Source: Spirabiliibacterium pneumoniae
GTDB lineage: Bacteria; Pseudomonadota; Gammaproteobacteria; Enterobacterales; Pasteurellaceae
Direction of reading: 5' to 3'
DNA: 64,000 bases
Assembly (NCBI RefSeq): GCF_014884995.1
Contig: NZ_JABMII010000010.1
Span: forward strand, 21,011 to 85,010
Every line of letters begins with the position of its first letter. The stretch's first letter is position 1. A model generated the notes under the pieces. That model ran no database searches. It was not told the DNA's origin and saw only the letters and a list, made by a program, of their open reading frames with translations. Position numbers and translations under genes: made by a program. Shown here in pieces: positions 14,163 to 22,887 of the stretch.

Positions 14163-16160
14163 TTAAAGGCCTTTTTCTTGCTTCAACAGCGCCAGCCCTT
14201 TGGCCCAGTTTTGTTCAAATTCACTTTCTTCATCTTCATCCAGTGGCACCTGCACTTTCTTTTGTGTGTTGCCGTAGGTTTGAATTAATTCAATGATTTT
14301 TGGCTCTGGCGGGTCTTGCTCATCCAGCTCTGGTTGGTAGCGAGCAGCCTCTTGCACTGTCATGGTCAACTGCGCTTTCGCTTTGATTTTTTCGCCTTTC
14401 ACAAACTGTTTGCGAGCCTTGTCGTGTTCACGCCCTGCGGCTTTATCACCAAAGGCAACACGCTCTTGACAGATAGCCTCACCGAGGAATACACCATCAA
14501 GGCTGTAAACCCACACGGTGTTGTGCAAATCTTGCGGGTCGAATTTCACCACAACACGTTTATGCAATGAGCCAATGAGGTCGGCACAGAGATAGCGATT
14601 GCGTCTGTTATGCACTTTGCCACCTGCATCCAGCTCAAATGTGCCGTCTTTTTTCAAGCTCACCGCCTCACTCATCAACATCAGCAGGCGCATTTGTTCG
14701 GCACTAGCTCGGCGAATAGTGGCGTTGGCATAATCTCGTGCAAACACCTGCTCAAAGCTGTAAACACCTTGGCAGATTTCGGTTTCTCTTCCTTGGCGTT
14801 CGTTAAACGTGCGGATACCATCTTCAAGCGCGAGGATAAAGGTGGCGTAGTCCACACCATCTTTACCGCCGTTGTAGTTATCAGGTTTGTTGTAAACATT
14901 TTCGCCCGCATAAAAACCAGCCAAACTTGGGTGTTTATCCACTAATTCACCCAAACCACCGTGTGAAAATGCACGCTCAATCGGTTTTGCCTGTCCGTGA
15001 CCTTTGCCAAATTGGATTGATGTCCAAAACAGCTCAATACCTAGCAGTGGAATAATCCCTGTGACTTCGTCCTCTTTCACTTTGAAGCGATAGCGGTTTT
15101 TCACGCCTCCAGTCATCCATTTGTTAGCTGCTGCTCGGGTGTTATCGATGGTGCATTTGCGAGGGATGCCGTATTTCCACACCAAATCCATCAAACTCAG
15201 GCGAATGGTGTCGGAGTTCTCACTTAAATCGGTGCGATACGCCAAAATTTTGCGAGTGCGCACATCTTGCCAAAGCCAAGTTTTCGGGCGAACCACCTCA
15301 CCGTTGTGCCAACGCACAAACACGTTGTGTTGATAGCCATCACCGTTGATCCATTCCAACGCCTGAATGGCTTCAACAGACCGCACTTGACTTGGATAAA
15401 ATTGACTTAACGCATACTCACCGTCACGCAAGAAAACACGCTGCACGAGTGGAATTTCACGTTCAATTTTTCGTTTCACACTAGATGCGGATGGAATAGT
15501 CCAGCCTTGCTCTTTTGCCGCACGTTTTAACCGCTCATAACAGCTGCCAAATTGTGGTCGTTCATTGCGGAAATAATCTGTTTTAAAGGCTTCCCAAGCC
15601 TCTGGCGTAAATTCAGCTTCTTTGCCTTTGTGCGCCGTGGCTTTTTTATCCAGCAACAATGGCAGCCAGTCAGTGCGTTCGAACTTTTTCACTTTGTAAA
15701 ACCAGCGTTTGATCGTGCCGACCGTTTCACCGTGTTGGTTGGCAACATAGGCAATGGCATCCATTAACTTCAAACCGTTATCGACCAAATCAGCCACCGC
15801 AGACACCAATACCAAACGGCTTTGTGCGACCGCTTTTTGGCGATCATTGGCTTTATCAAATGGCGCCCAAACAACCTCTGGAAGGTAGTTAATCTGTTGT
15901 GGGTTATTTTGTTGGGCATGATCAGCTACTTTTTGCATTACTTTCTGTGTTTGAGCAAAAATAATTTCATTTTGAAGTAGCTGTGGCATACTGATCAGGG
16001 AATATTCAAGTCCGCCTCCTCGCCCTAAACGTTTACGATATTCCCAACCTTCTCTTTTCGCTTTTTCTATGACATTCTTAGCTGAATGGGGGGCATTTTT
16101 GAGTTTTAAGTTTGCGATCTCTGTCGAAGAATAGAACGTTTTTAACATTTTCTTTCTCAT
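14163..16160 (-). CDS. Transposase A (MuA-like DDE transposase)
   Basis: At 665 residues it is the length of MuA (663). An N-terminal winged-helix end-binding region (residues 1-70), a bipartite Ibeta/Igamma region, then the DDE catalytic domain: Asp in WINGDGYQ (about 271), Asp in CTIDNTRAA (about 337) and Glu in KPIERAF (about 394), close to Mu 269/336/392. A beta-barrel and a basic C-terminus follow. It cuts and joins phage ends during integration and replicative transposition. ATG at 16160 with AGGAG. The candidate end sites lie at 17407-17561. Confidence 0.97.
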   Translation of the reverse strand: MRKKMLKTFYSSTEIANLKLKNAPHSAKNVIEKAKREGWEYRKRLGRGGGLEYSLISMPQLLQNEIIFAQTQKVMQKVADHAQQNNPQQINYLPEVVWAPFDKANDRQKAVAQSRLVLVSAVADLVDNGLKLMDAIAYVANQHGETVGTIKRWFYKVKKFERTDWLPLLLDKKATAHKGKEAEFTPEAWEAFKTDYFRNERPQFGSCYERLKRAAKEQGWTIPSASSVKRKIEREIPLVQRVFLRDGEYALSQFYPSQVRSVEAIQALEWINGDGYQHNVFVRWHNGEVVRPKTWLWQDVRTRKILAYRTDLSENSDTIRLSLMDLVWKYGIPRKCTIDNTRAAANKWMTGGVKNRYRFKVKEDEVTGIIPLLGIELFWTSIQFGKGHGQAKPIERAFSHGGLGELVDKHPSLAGFYAGENVYNKPDNYNGGKDGVDYATFILALEDGIRTFNERQGRETEICQGVYSFEQVFARDYANATIRRASAEQMRLLMLMSEAVSLKKDGTFELDAGGKVHNRRNRYLCADLIGSLHKRVVVKFDPQDLHNTVWVYSLDGVFLGEAICQERVAFGDKAAGREHDKARKQFVKGEKIKAKAQLTMTVQEAARYQPELDEQDPPEPKIIELIQTYGNTQKKVQVPLDEDEESEFEQNWAKGLALLKQEKGL

Positions 16161-16198
16161 AAACAGCTCCTATGGGTTTCTTTCATCGTAAAAGTTGT

Positions 16199-16474
16199 TT
16201 ATGATGTAAATCTATTGACTAATGGAGAACGATAATTTCGTTGTGCAAAACGAGCCGCCCAAATATGTTCTGGTGGTATGCCAATTGCACTCGCAATGAT
16301 TCGCTCCACTTTAGGATAGGGCTTATCTAACGCAGAACGAATCGTGCTATAACTTAAATTCGAGTGTTTTGCTAAAGCCCGTAAAGTCCACCCTTGTTTT
16401 TTTAGGGCGGCAACAATATCCGCACGATGCCAATCGCTTACTGCGGTTTTTTTAACGTTGTTTGATACGCTCAT
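16199..16474 (-). CDS. ner: Ner-like DNA-binding regulator
   Basis: A 91-residue protein of the Ner/Nlp family: DWHRADIVAALKKQGWTLRA, then a helix-turn-helix with LAKHSNLSYSTIRSALDKPY and the typical PPEHIWAARF end. Ner turns down early transcription and shuts off the repressor after infection. It is the first gene of the early operon, divergent from the repressor across the operator region. Confidence 0.9.
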   Translation of the reverse strand: MSVSNNVKKTAVSDWHRADIVAALKKQGWTLRALAKHSNLSYSTIRSALDKPYPKVERIIASAIGIPPEHIWAARFAQRNYRSPLVNRFTS

Positions 16475-16512
16475 TTACTACACCTAATTGCTATATTGTT
16501 TGAGTATATTAA

Positions 16513-16620
16513 ACAGTAAAAGTTAAAATCAGTCAATAGTAAAAGTTTATTTATACAACTTTTTTGTTTGTTTTTAGTTAAAAACTTATCTTTCAATAGC
16601 ATAAATAAACTTTTACAGTA
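16513..16620. promoter_or_regulatory. Operator region between ner and repressor
   Basis: The 174-base gap is very A/T-rich and holds repeated sites: CAGTAAAAGTTA (16514-16525), TAGTAAAAGTTTATTTATA (16537-16555) and its inverse ATAAATAAACTTTTACAGT (16601-16619), with partial copies (AAACTTATC, ACTTTTTT) between and after. The two long copies form an inverted pair around a roughly 45-base centre. Repressor or Ner binding here would control both divergent promoters. Which protein uses which site cannot be told. Confidence 0.7.
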
Positions 16621-16648
16621 AAACATAACTTTTTTATAAGGGTAAAAG

Positions 16649-17332
16649 ATGGGAAAGCCAAACATTTACGACAACCTCTTTGCTGAGCGAATGTCGAAAA
16701 TTGTTCAAGAACGCTTTAATGGCAACTATAGTGAATTTGCAAGAGCAGTCGGGGTGTCGCAGCCATCACTAAAAAGATGGGCTGAGGGAGAAGCTGATCC
16801 TACAAGAACAAATCTTATTAAGATTTCTGAAGTGGCAAATGTTTCAATAGACTGGCTAGCTACTGGTAAATCTCAGCAGCAAGCAATAGGATCCTCAGAT
16901 AGTGACGATTCTAATGAGGACGTTGTATATATTGATGATTTTCGAGAGTTCCTGATTTCTGCAGGTTTTGGAGCCATCAATAATGATTACTATGAAGCAG
17001 ATAAAGTTGCTGTGGAATCAAACTGGTTACATAACCGCAGATTGAAAGCCCAAGATTGTGCTATGTTTAAGGTTGATGGCGATAGCATGGAGCCTACATT
17101 ACAAGATGGACAAGATATTATTGTAGATAGGGCTAAAACAGATTTGAGAGAAGGAAAAATATTTGTGCTTCAACATCAAGGATCTATGTGGGTGAAGAAA
17201 GTTAGAGTAAATTTTGATAATATTCAATTAATTAGTGATAATAATGACTATCCTCCAATCACATTAACGAGTGATGAAGCTGATGAGCTGCAGGTGATTG
17301 GCCAAGTTGTTCGGGGTTACCGAGATTTCTAA
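16649..17332 (+). CDS. Prophage repressor with LexA-like peptidase domain
   Basis: A 227-residue protein with an N-terminal helix-turn-helix (YSEFARAVGVSQPSLKRWAE, residues 27-46) and a C-terminal S24/LexA-like domain with the catalytic Ser in GDSMEPTL (near 145) and Lys in VKKVR (near 184). A cleavable Ala-Gly or Cys-Gly bond is not clear; SAGFGA near residue 107 is a candidate. This design is lambda/P22-like, not Mu c-like, so the prophage may be induced by DNA damage. It is transcribed toward the prophage end. Confidence 0.92.
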   Translation: MGKPNIYDNLFAERMSKIVQERFNGNYSEFARAVGVSQPSLKRWAEGEADPTRTNLIKISEVANVSIDWLATGKSQQQAIGSSDSDDSNEDVVYIDDFREFLISAGFGAINNDYYEADKVAVESNWLHNRRLKAQDCAMFKVDGDSMEPTLQDGQDIIVDRAKTDLREGKIFVLQHQGSMWVKKVRVNFDNIQLISDNNDYPPITLTSDEADELQVIGQVVRGYRDF

Positions 17333-17406
17333 ACGCTATTTTAACGCATTTTAAAGCGCCTGAATGTTTCTCATTTAAATCGGTTATTTTCACGTTTCGG
17401 CCAAAA

Positions 17407-17561
17407 TTTTTCTCACTTTCAATTCTCATTTTTTTATGGCACAAAAAAGGGGCTGAGTTTTCTCAAGCCCCGTTTTATCGGTATTTTCTCCCACTTATTC
17501 CCGCATTCTCCAACTTAATCCCTAACTTTTATTTTTTTCTCATATTAAGTGGTTGGATACA
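17407..17561 (-). repeat. Candidate transposase-binding sites of the prophage left end
   Basis: Read on the minus strand inward from the end, four related sites occur: ACTTAATATGAGAAAAAAA (17531-17549), ATTAAGTTGGAGAATG (17504-17519), AATAAGTGGGAGAAAAT (17483-17499) and TTGAAAGTGAGAAAAA (17407-17422). All share AAGT-GGAGAAAA-like sequence. Mu L1-L3 sites end in a similar CGAAAA. The outermost lies 12 bases from the TGTAT terminus. Site limits are approximate. Confidence 0.6.
17449..17471. terminator. Bidirectional terminator at prophage edge
   Basis: GGGGCT/AGCCCC with an inner GAG/CTC pairing forms a strong hairpin. TTTT follows on the + strand and TTTTTT on the minus strand. It can end the repressor transcript on one side and stop read-through from gyrA into the prophage on the other. 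Confidence 0.75.
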
Positions 17562-17588
17562 AAGGTGCATTTTATCAAGTGCGGGGAG

Positions 17589-20234
17589 TTATTCCTCAGC
17601 GGCTGGTGTTGGCTCGACCGCACTTTCGTCTTCATCATCAAGGTCACAAATGCGCTCAAGCCCGACCACATTTTCGCCCTCAATGGTGCGGATCAGCCGT
17701 ACGCCTTGCGTGTTGCGCCCCACAGTGCTCACTTCGCTTACCCGTGTACGTACTAGGGTGCCAGCGTCGGTGATCAGCATAATTTGGTCAGCCTCTTCCA
17801 CCTGCACAGCGGCCACCACTTTGCCATTGCGCTCGCTCACCTTGATGGAGATAACGCCTTTAGTATTGCGGGATTTTGCAGGGTATTCTGATAATACGGT
17901 GCGTTTGCCGTAGCCGTTTTCAGTGGCGGTCAAAATCGCGCCGTCGTTTTTCGGCACCACGAGGGAGACGACTTTATCGATGTTCAGATCCAGCTCGGTG
18001 TTATCATCGCTGCCATCGTCATTATCGGACTCATCATCGCTGATGTCGTTGGTTAACGCCAGTTTAATCCCGCGCACACCTGTTGCAGTGCGGCCCATGG
18101 CGCGCACCGCCTCTTCGTGGAAGCGCACTACACGCCCTTGAGAAGAGAAGAGCATAATTTCATTTTCCCCGTCGGTGATGTCAACCCCGATCAGCTCGTC
18201 ATTGTCACGCAAGTTAATGGCGATCAAGCCACTGGCGCGCGGACGGCTGAACTCGGTCAGCGCGGTTTTCTTGACCGTACCGCTGGCGGTGGCCATAAAG
18301 ACAAATTTGTTTTCTTCGTATTCACCCACTGGCAAGATGGCGGTGATGCGCTCGTCTTGCTGGAGTGGCAAAATGTTGACAATTGGGCGGCCACGAGCGC
18401 CACGGCTGGCCTGCGGCAGCTGGAACACCCGCAGCCAATAGAGCCGACCACGGCTGGAGAAGCACAAAATGGTGTCGTGGGTGTTGGCCACTAGCAAGCG
18501 CTCGATAAAATCTTCTTCTTTCATTTTTGTGGCGGACTTGCCTTTGCCGCCACGGCGTTGGGCCTCGTAGTCAGAAAGAGGTTGATACTTCACATAACCT
18601 TCATGAGAAAGGGTAACCACCACATCTTCTTGCGCAATCAAATCTTCTAAATTGATGTCAGCCGAGCTGGCGGTGATTTCGGTGCGACGTTGGTCGTTGA
18701 ATTGATTTTTGATTTCTTCCAACTCTTCGCGGATCACTTCCATCAAACGCGCTGGGCTGTTTAAAATTTTCAGCAATTCACCAATGGTGTCAAGCAATGC
18801 TTTATATTCGTCTAATAATTTGTCGTGCTCAAGACCAGTGAGTTTTTGCAACCGCAAATCCAAAATGGCCTGAGCCTGCACTTCGGTCAAATAATATTGA
18901 TCATCACGAATGCCATATTGCTCAGCCAAATCTTCAGGGCGGGCTGCGTTAACACCCGCAGCGGCTAGCATGTCACGCACATTGCCAAGCTCCCAAGGTT
19001 GTGCTAAAAGTGCGGTTTTCGCCTCTTGTGGGGTTGGTGCCTTGCGAATAAGCTCAATCACAGGGTCGATATTTGCGAGAGCAATCGCAAGGCCTTCTAA
19101 AATATGGGCGCGCTCACGCGCTTTGCGCAGTTCATAGACTGTGCGACGAGTGACCACTTCACGGCGGTGTAACACAAAGGCTTCAATTAATTCTTTTAGG
19201 TTAAGCAGTTTCGGCTGGCCGTGGTGCAATGCAACAATATTGATCCCAAAAGTTACTTGTAATTGGGTGAGTGAATAGAGGTTATTGAGCACCACTTCAC
19301 CGACAGCATCACGCTTGATTTCAATTACAATGCGCATACCGTCTTTGTCGGACTCATCACGCAAGCCGCTGATGCCTTCCACTTTTTTCTCTTTGACTAA
19401 GTCGGCAATTTTTTCGATCAAACGTGCTTTATTTACTTGATAGGGAATTTCGTGCACGATGATGGTTTCACGCCCTTTGCTGTCGGTTTCCACTTCTGCT
19501 TTGGCGCGCACGTAAATTTTGCCACGCCCAGTTTTATAAGCGTCTTCAATCCCTTTGCGCCCGTTAATGATCGCTGCGGTTGGGAAATCAGGGCCAGGAA
19601 TATGAGTCATTAATTCATCAATCGTGATGTGATTGTCATCGATATAAGCTAAACAGCCACTGATCACTTCACCTAAATTATGTGGCGGAATATTGGTCGC
19701 CATACCAACCGCGATCCCACTTGAACCATTGACTAACAAATTCGGCACACGGGTTGGCAACACCTCGGGAATCTGCTCAGAGCCATCATAGTTCGGTACA
19801 AAGTCCACCGTCTCTTTGTCCAGATCGGCGAGCAGAGAGTGCGCCATTTTACTCATTCTTGCTTCGGTATAACGCATTGCCGCTGGAGAGTCGCCATCAA
19901 CAGAACCGAAATTTCCCTGCCCATCAACGAGTGGATAACGCAAAGAAAACGGCTGCGCCATACGCACTAAAGTGTCATAAACAGCACTGTCACCATGCGG
20001 ATGATACTTACCAATCACATCCCCGACAATACGAGCAGATTTGCGATAGGGCTTATTATAATCGTTCCCACCCACACCCATGGCAAACAAAACACGGCGA
20101 TGCACAGGCTTCAATCCGTCACGCACATCAGGCAATGCACGCCCAACAATCACTGACATCGCATAGTCAAGGTAAGAAGACTTCATCTCTTCTTCAATGT
20201 TAATAGGGGTTATATCTTTTGCAAATTCACTCAT
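17589..20234 (-). CDS. gyrA: DNA gyrase subunit A
   Basis: An 881-residue type II topoisomerase subunit that cuts and rejoins DNA and, with GyrB, adds negative supercoils. The start [20 protein letters not shown] fits the family; an upstream start adds nine residues with no ribosome site. The active-site Tyr122 is in AAMRYTE, and the quinolone region reads GDSAVYD with Ser83 and Asp87, the susceptible form. Six C-terminal beta-pinwheel blades follow, with the QRRGGKG box, and an acidic tail. The prophage end lies 27 bases past the stop and leaves the gene intact. Confidence 0.98.
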   Translation of the reverse strand: MSEFAKDITPINIEEEMKSSYLDYAMSVIVGRALPDVRDGLKPVHRRVLFAMGVGGNDYNKPYRKSARIVGDVIGKYHPHGDSAVYDTLVRMAQPFSLRYPLVDGQGNFGSVDGDSPAAMRYTEARMSKMAHSLLADLDKETVDFVPNYDGSEQIPEVLPTRVPNLLVNGSSGIAVGMATNIPPHNLGEVISGCLAYIDDNHITIDELMTHIPGPDFPTAAIINGRKGIEDAYKTGRGKIYVRAKAEVETDSKGRETIIVHEIPYQVNKARLIEKIADLVKEKKVEGISGLRDESDKDGMRIVIEIKRDAVGEVVLNNLYSLTQLQVTFGINIVALHHGQPKLLNLKELIEAFVLHRREVVTRRTVYELRKARERAHILEGLAIALANIDPVIELIRKAPTPQEAKTALLAQPWELGNVRDMLAAAGVNAARPEDLAEQYGIRDDQYYLTEVQAQAILDLRLQKLTGLEHDKLLDEYKALLDTIGELLKILNSPARLMEVIREELEEIKNQFNDQRRTEITASSADINLEDLIAQEDVVVTLSHEGYVKYQPLSDYEAQRRGGKGKSATKMKEEDFIERLLVANTHDTILCFSSRGRLYWLRVFQLPQASRGARGRPIVNILPLQQDERITAILPVGEYEENKFVFMATASGTVKKTALTEFSRPRASGLIAINLRDNDELIGVDITDGENEIMLFSSQGRVVRFHEEAVRAMGRTATGVRGIKLALTNDISDDESDNDDGSDDNTELDLNIDKVVSLVVPKNDGAILTATENGYGKRTVLSEYPAKSRNTKGVISIKVSERNGKVVAAVQVEEADQIMLITDAGTLVRTRVSEVSTVGRNTQGVRLIRTIEGENVVGLERICDLDDEDESAVEPTPAAEE

Positions 20235-20360
20235 GGAAATTTCCCAACATAGGACCGTCAAAAATTAGCAAAATTATAGCACAAAAGTGCAGTTAAAACA
20301 CGTTTAAATCACAATCTCTTATCCATTTACCATGCGTCTAAAATGTAGTCTTACTTATAT

Positions 20361-20942
20361 TCATGTTTGGTTTTTTAGCAGCAATTGCTGAAAATACTGC
20401 CAGTGGAAAAATTGGCCGGGGTCGATTTTTCTTTCGGGGGCGATGTGGCAGTGGCCGACGATTCTGTCGTGGGTGATGTTGGGGTAGGTGCGTTGTAAAA
20501 GTGCGGTGAGGTGGCTTAGGGTGTTGTATTGTGCGGGGGTGAAGGGGTGGTTGTTGGAGCCTTCTAGTTCAATGCCGATGGCATAATCGTTACATTTTTC
20601 TCGTCCTTGAAAGCAGGAGACGCCTGCGTGCCATGCGCGATCGTGAAAATTGACGTATTGCGTGATGCACCCTTGACGGTCGATGAGGCAGTGTGCGGAG
20701 ACGCGCATGTCAGCAATTTCAGCAAAGTAGGGGTGCGCGTGGCGTGGGAGCTTTCCTTGGAAAAAATCATCAATAAAGTGCCCTCCAAATTCATCGGGCG
20801 GCAAGCTGATGTAATGAATAACGAGCAAGCTGATGTCATTTGGGTTGGGGCGCTCATCAAAGTGCGGTGAGGGAATGCGGCGGACATTTTTTAGCCAGCC
20901 GTGGTCAATTTCGCAGGGTTGTTGAGTGAATTTTGCGATCAT
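20361..20942 (-). CDS. ampD: 1,6-anhydro-MurNAc-L-alanine amidase AmpD
   Basis: A 193-residue cytoplasmic zinc amidase that recycles cell-wall muropeptides. Seen: zinc His in LLVIHYISLPP (near 43), AHCLIDRQG (near 83), AIGIELEGSNN (near 120) and the second zinc site VGHCHIAPERKIDPG (His near 162, Asp near 172). It differs from the phage amidase by the AmpD-specific insert YISLPPDEFGG. It is divergent from pilA, the layout known in H. influenzae, and its start codon lies in the candidate CRP-S site. Confidence 0.95.
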   Translation of the reverse strand: MIAKFTQQPCEIDHGWLKNVRRIPSPHFDERPNPNDISLLVIHYISLPPDEFGGHFIDDFFQGKLPRHAHPYFAEIADMRVSAHCLIDRQGCITQYVNFHDRAWHAGVSCFQGREKCNDYAIGIELEGSNNHPFTPAQYNTLSHLTALLQRTYPNITHDRIVGHCHIAPERKIDPGQFFHWQYFQQLLLKNQT

Positions 20943-20952
20943 CGTTCTGAAA
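20931..20952 (+). promoter_or_regulatory. Candidate CRP-S (Sxy-dependent) site of pilA
   Basis: TTTTGCGATC followed by a weaker inverse half (GTTCTGAAA) fits the competence-type CRP site, which has TGCGA in place of TGTGA. It lies about 100 bases before the pilA start and covers the ampD start. In H. influenzae the pil operon is switched on by CRP with Sxy at such a site. The second half matches poorly. Confidence 0.45.
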
Positions 20953-21041
20953 TCTATAACAGGTTGTGGATCTCTTTATTGTGCTTTGTCATGGTTATGG
21001 GGTCAATCACTTTCGATTGATTTCAATGAGAAGGAAACACT

Positions 21042-21494
21042 ATGCAAACACTTGTTAAAAATCGCGTTAAACCTGGCTTTACTTTGATTGAATTGATGAT
21101 TGTTATTGCCATTATTGCCGTGTTGGCGACCATTGCGGTGCCAGCGTATCAAAATTACACCAAAAAAGCTGCGCTTTCTGAGATGCTGCAGGCGGCAAGC
21201 CCGTATCGCAGTGATGTGGAGCTGTGTTTATATAATCTGGAAGCAAGCCAATGCAACGCACAATCTAATGGTGTGGGGCAGAATAAGGATTATAGCAGCG
21301 ATAACTCAGTGAAATATACGAAAAGCATTACCACGTCAGCGGGTGTGATTACGGTGGAAGGTAAGGCTGTGCTAAATGGCTATAGTTATACCATGACGCC
21401 GAGCAAATCTGATAGTGGGGAGATTTCTTGGTCTGTGCGTTGCGCAGGGGAGGATACTTCACTCTTTCCAGCGGGTTTTTGCAACGCAGGTTAA
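21042..21494 (+). CDS. pilA: Type IV major pilin PilA
   Basis: A 150-residue prepilin. The leader of 12 residues ends in Gly, followed by [20 protein letters not shown], with the conserved Glu at mature position 5, and the long N-terminal helix. Four cysteines in the globular part (Cys77 and Cys84; a C-terminal pair near 138 and 147) can form two disulfides. It is processed by PilD and assembled by PilB and PilC for DNA uptake and twitching. AGAAGGAAA precedes the ATG. Confidence 0.95.
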   Translation: MQTLVKNRVKPGFTLIELMIVIAIIAVLATIAVPAYQNYTKKAALSEMLQAASPYRSDVELCLYNLEASQCNAQSNGVGQNKDYSSDNSVKYTKSITTSAGVITVEGKAVLNGYSYTMTPSKSDSGEISWSVRCAGEDTSLFPAGFCNAG

Positions 21495-21510
21495 TTGTTA
21501 AGGGGGGCGT

Positions 21511-22887
21511 GTGAGTTATCGTATTTCAAGCGTGCAAGACGGTGAGTTTACTATTGCACCAGATTTATGGGCGCGAAATAAGCAGGAACGTGCGTTATTG
21601 ATGCGGTATTTCGCACTGCCTCTAAAAGAAACGCAAAGCCATCTCTACCTTGGTGTAGAAAGTTTGGATAATCTCAACGCCTGCGAGGTGTTTGCGTTTT
21701 TGCGTCACAAAATAGTGGAGCCTGTCATATTGGCAAAAGCAGAACTGAGTGAAGCCTTGAAAGCCCTTAATGATATGCCGCGCAATGAGCAAGATTATAG
21801 CCAGCAGCTTTATCAGCGAGCGCCGCTGCAAGCCCGCGAGGAGCGTGAAGACGATGAACCTGTGATTGCCTTGTTGCAAGAGATCTTTGATCAAGCGTTG
21901 AAACAAAAAGCCTCCGATTTACATTTTGAACCCAACGAGCATGGCTTAAAAGTGCGGTTTCGAGTGGATGGCGTGTTGCGTTTTGTGCAGCGCATTTCGC
22001 CTACGCTGGCGCCTAGGGTGCTTTCTCGTTTGAAATTACTTGCCAGTTTGGACATCAGTGAAACGCGCTTGCCACAAGATGGCGCCTTTCATTTCACCAC
22101 GCGTTATAACGATAAGCTCGATTTTCGCTTGTCGGTAATGCCAACCCATTTGGGGGAAAAAGCGGTGTTGCGTTTACAACACAATGAACCCATAGCCCTA
22201 GATTTTACGGCGCTCGGCATGAATGATGAACAGGTGCGAATGTTGAGCCACGCGCTTAGCCAGCCACAGGGCTTGATTTTGGTCACCGGGCCTACTGGCA
22301 GTGGTAAGAGCATTACGCTTTACAGTGCGTTGGCTTCGCTTAACAGCCCTGAAAAGCATATTTTAACGGCAGAGGATCCTATCGAAATCACCCTTGATGG
22401 CATTGTGCAAACGCAGATTAACCCTGCTATCGGGCTAACCTTTGATCAGTTACTGCGCACCTTTTTGCGCCAAGATCCTGACATCATTATGTTGGGGGAA
22501 ATTCGTGATGAGGCGAGCGCGAAAATGGCGCTGCGAGCAGCACAAACAGGGCATCTTGTGTTATCCACGCTGCACACCAATGATGCTCGCTCAGCCATTG
22601 AGCGTTTAGGCCAGCTTGGCATTGCCCGCCATGAAATCACCTCAAGTCTTTTGTTGGTGATTGCCCAACGGTTATTACGCCGTCGTTGTTCATGTCATAG
22701 TTCAGGCTGTCAAGATTGTCATGAGGGTTATCAAGGGCGGGTTGGCATTTACCAATTTCTCACCCGTGATGACAAAGAAAATTATCAGTTAGACTACACC
22801 ACGCTGTATGCTAGTGGTGAAGCGAAAGTGCGGTCAGGCATCACGGATCACCGAGAATTAGTGCGAGTGCTAGGGAGGGCGCGGTGA
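21511..22887 (+). CDS. pilB: Pilus extension ATPase PilB
   Basis: A 458-residue GspE-family ATPase that drives pilus extension. It starts at GTG after AAGGGGGG. Seen: the ASDLHFEPNEHG motif (Asp box start), Walker A GPTGSGKS near residue 260, Walker B with ILDRQDPD-like FLRQDPDIIMLGEIRD, and the His box LSTLHTNDA. A C-terminal cysteine cluster (CSCHSSGCQDC) binds zinc. It is shorter at the N-terminus than the roughly 560-residue Pseudomonas protein, as in H. influenzae. Confidence 0.95.
   Translation: MSYRISSVQDGEFTIAPDLWARNKQERALLMRYFALPLKETQSHLYLGVESLDNLNACEVFAFLRHKIVEPVILAKAELSEALKALNDMPRNEQDYSQQLYQRAPLQAREEREDDEPVIALLQEIFDQALKQKASDLHFEPNEHGLKVRFRVDGVLRFVQRISPTLAPRVLSRLKLLASLDISETRLPQDGAFHFTTRYNDKLDFRLSVMPTHLGEKAVLRLQHNEPIALDFTALGMNDEQVRMLSHALSQPQGLILVTGPTGSGKSITLYSALASLNSPEKHILTAEDPIEITLDGIVQTQINPAIGLTFDQLLRTFLRQDPDIIMLGEIRDEASAKMALRAAQTGHLVLSTLHTNDARSAIERLGQLGIARHEITSSLLLVIAQRLLRRRCSCHSSGCQDCHEGYQGRVGIYQFLTRDDKENYQLDYTTLYASGEAKVRSGITDHRELVRVLGRAR

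Larger units (their letters stand above)
1..17561. mobile_element. Mu-like transposable prophage, left part only
   Basis: Gene content and order match phage Mu read from its left end: repressor, Ner, A, B, Gam, GemA, Mor, lysis genes, terminases, portal, F, G, I protease and capsid. The right boundary is placed after ATACA at 17557-17561. Read on the minus strand the end starts TGTAT, has CACTT at bases 11-15 and then a GAAAAAA run, as the Mu left end does. Host DNA (the gyrA 3' end) begins 27 bases further on. The tail region and the other end are outside the window, so intactness and the target duplication cannot be judged. Few of its genes look broken, so it may be functional. Confidence 0.93.

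Noticed and set aside
18117..18494. Coding frames opposite gyrA, frdA, wec and other genes
   Set aside because: They lie antisense or out of frame to strongly conserved genes, lack ribosome sites and show no recognisable protein.
17841..20234. Quinolone-resistance change in gyrA
   Set aside because: Ser83 and Asp87 are both the susceptible residues.
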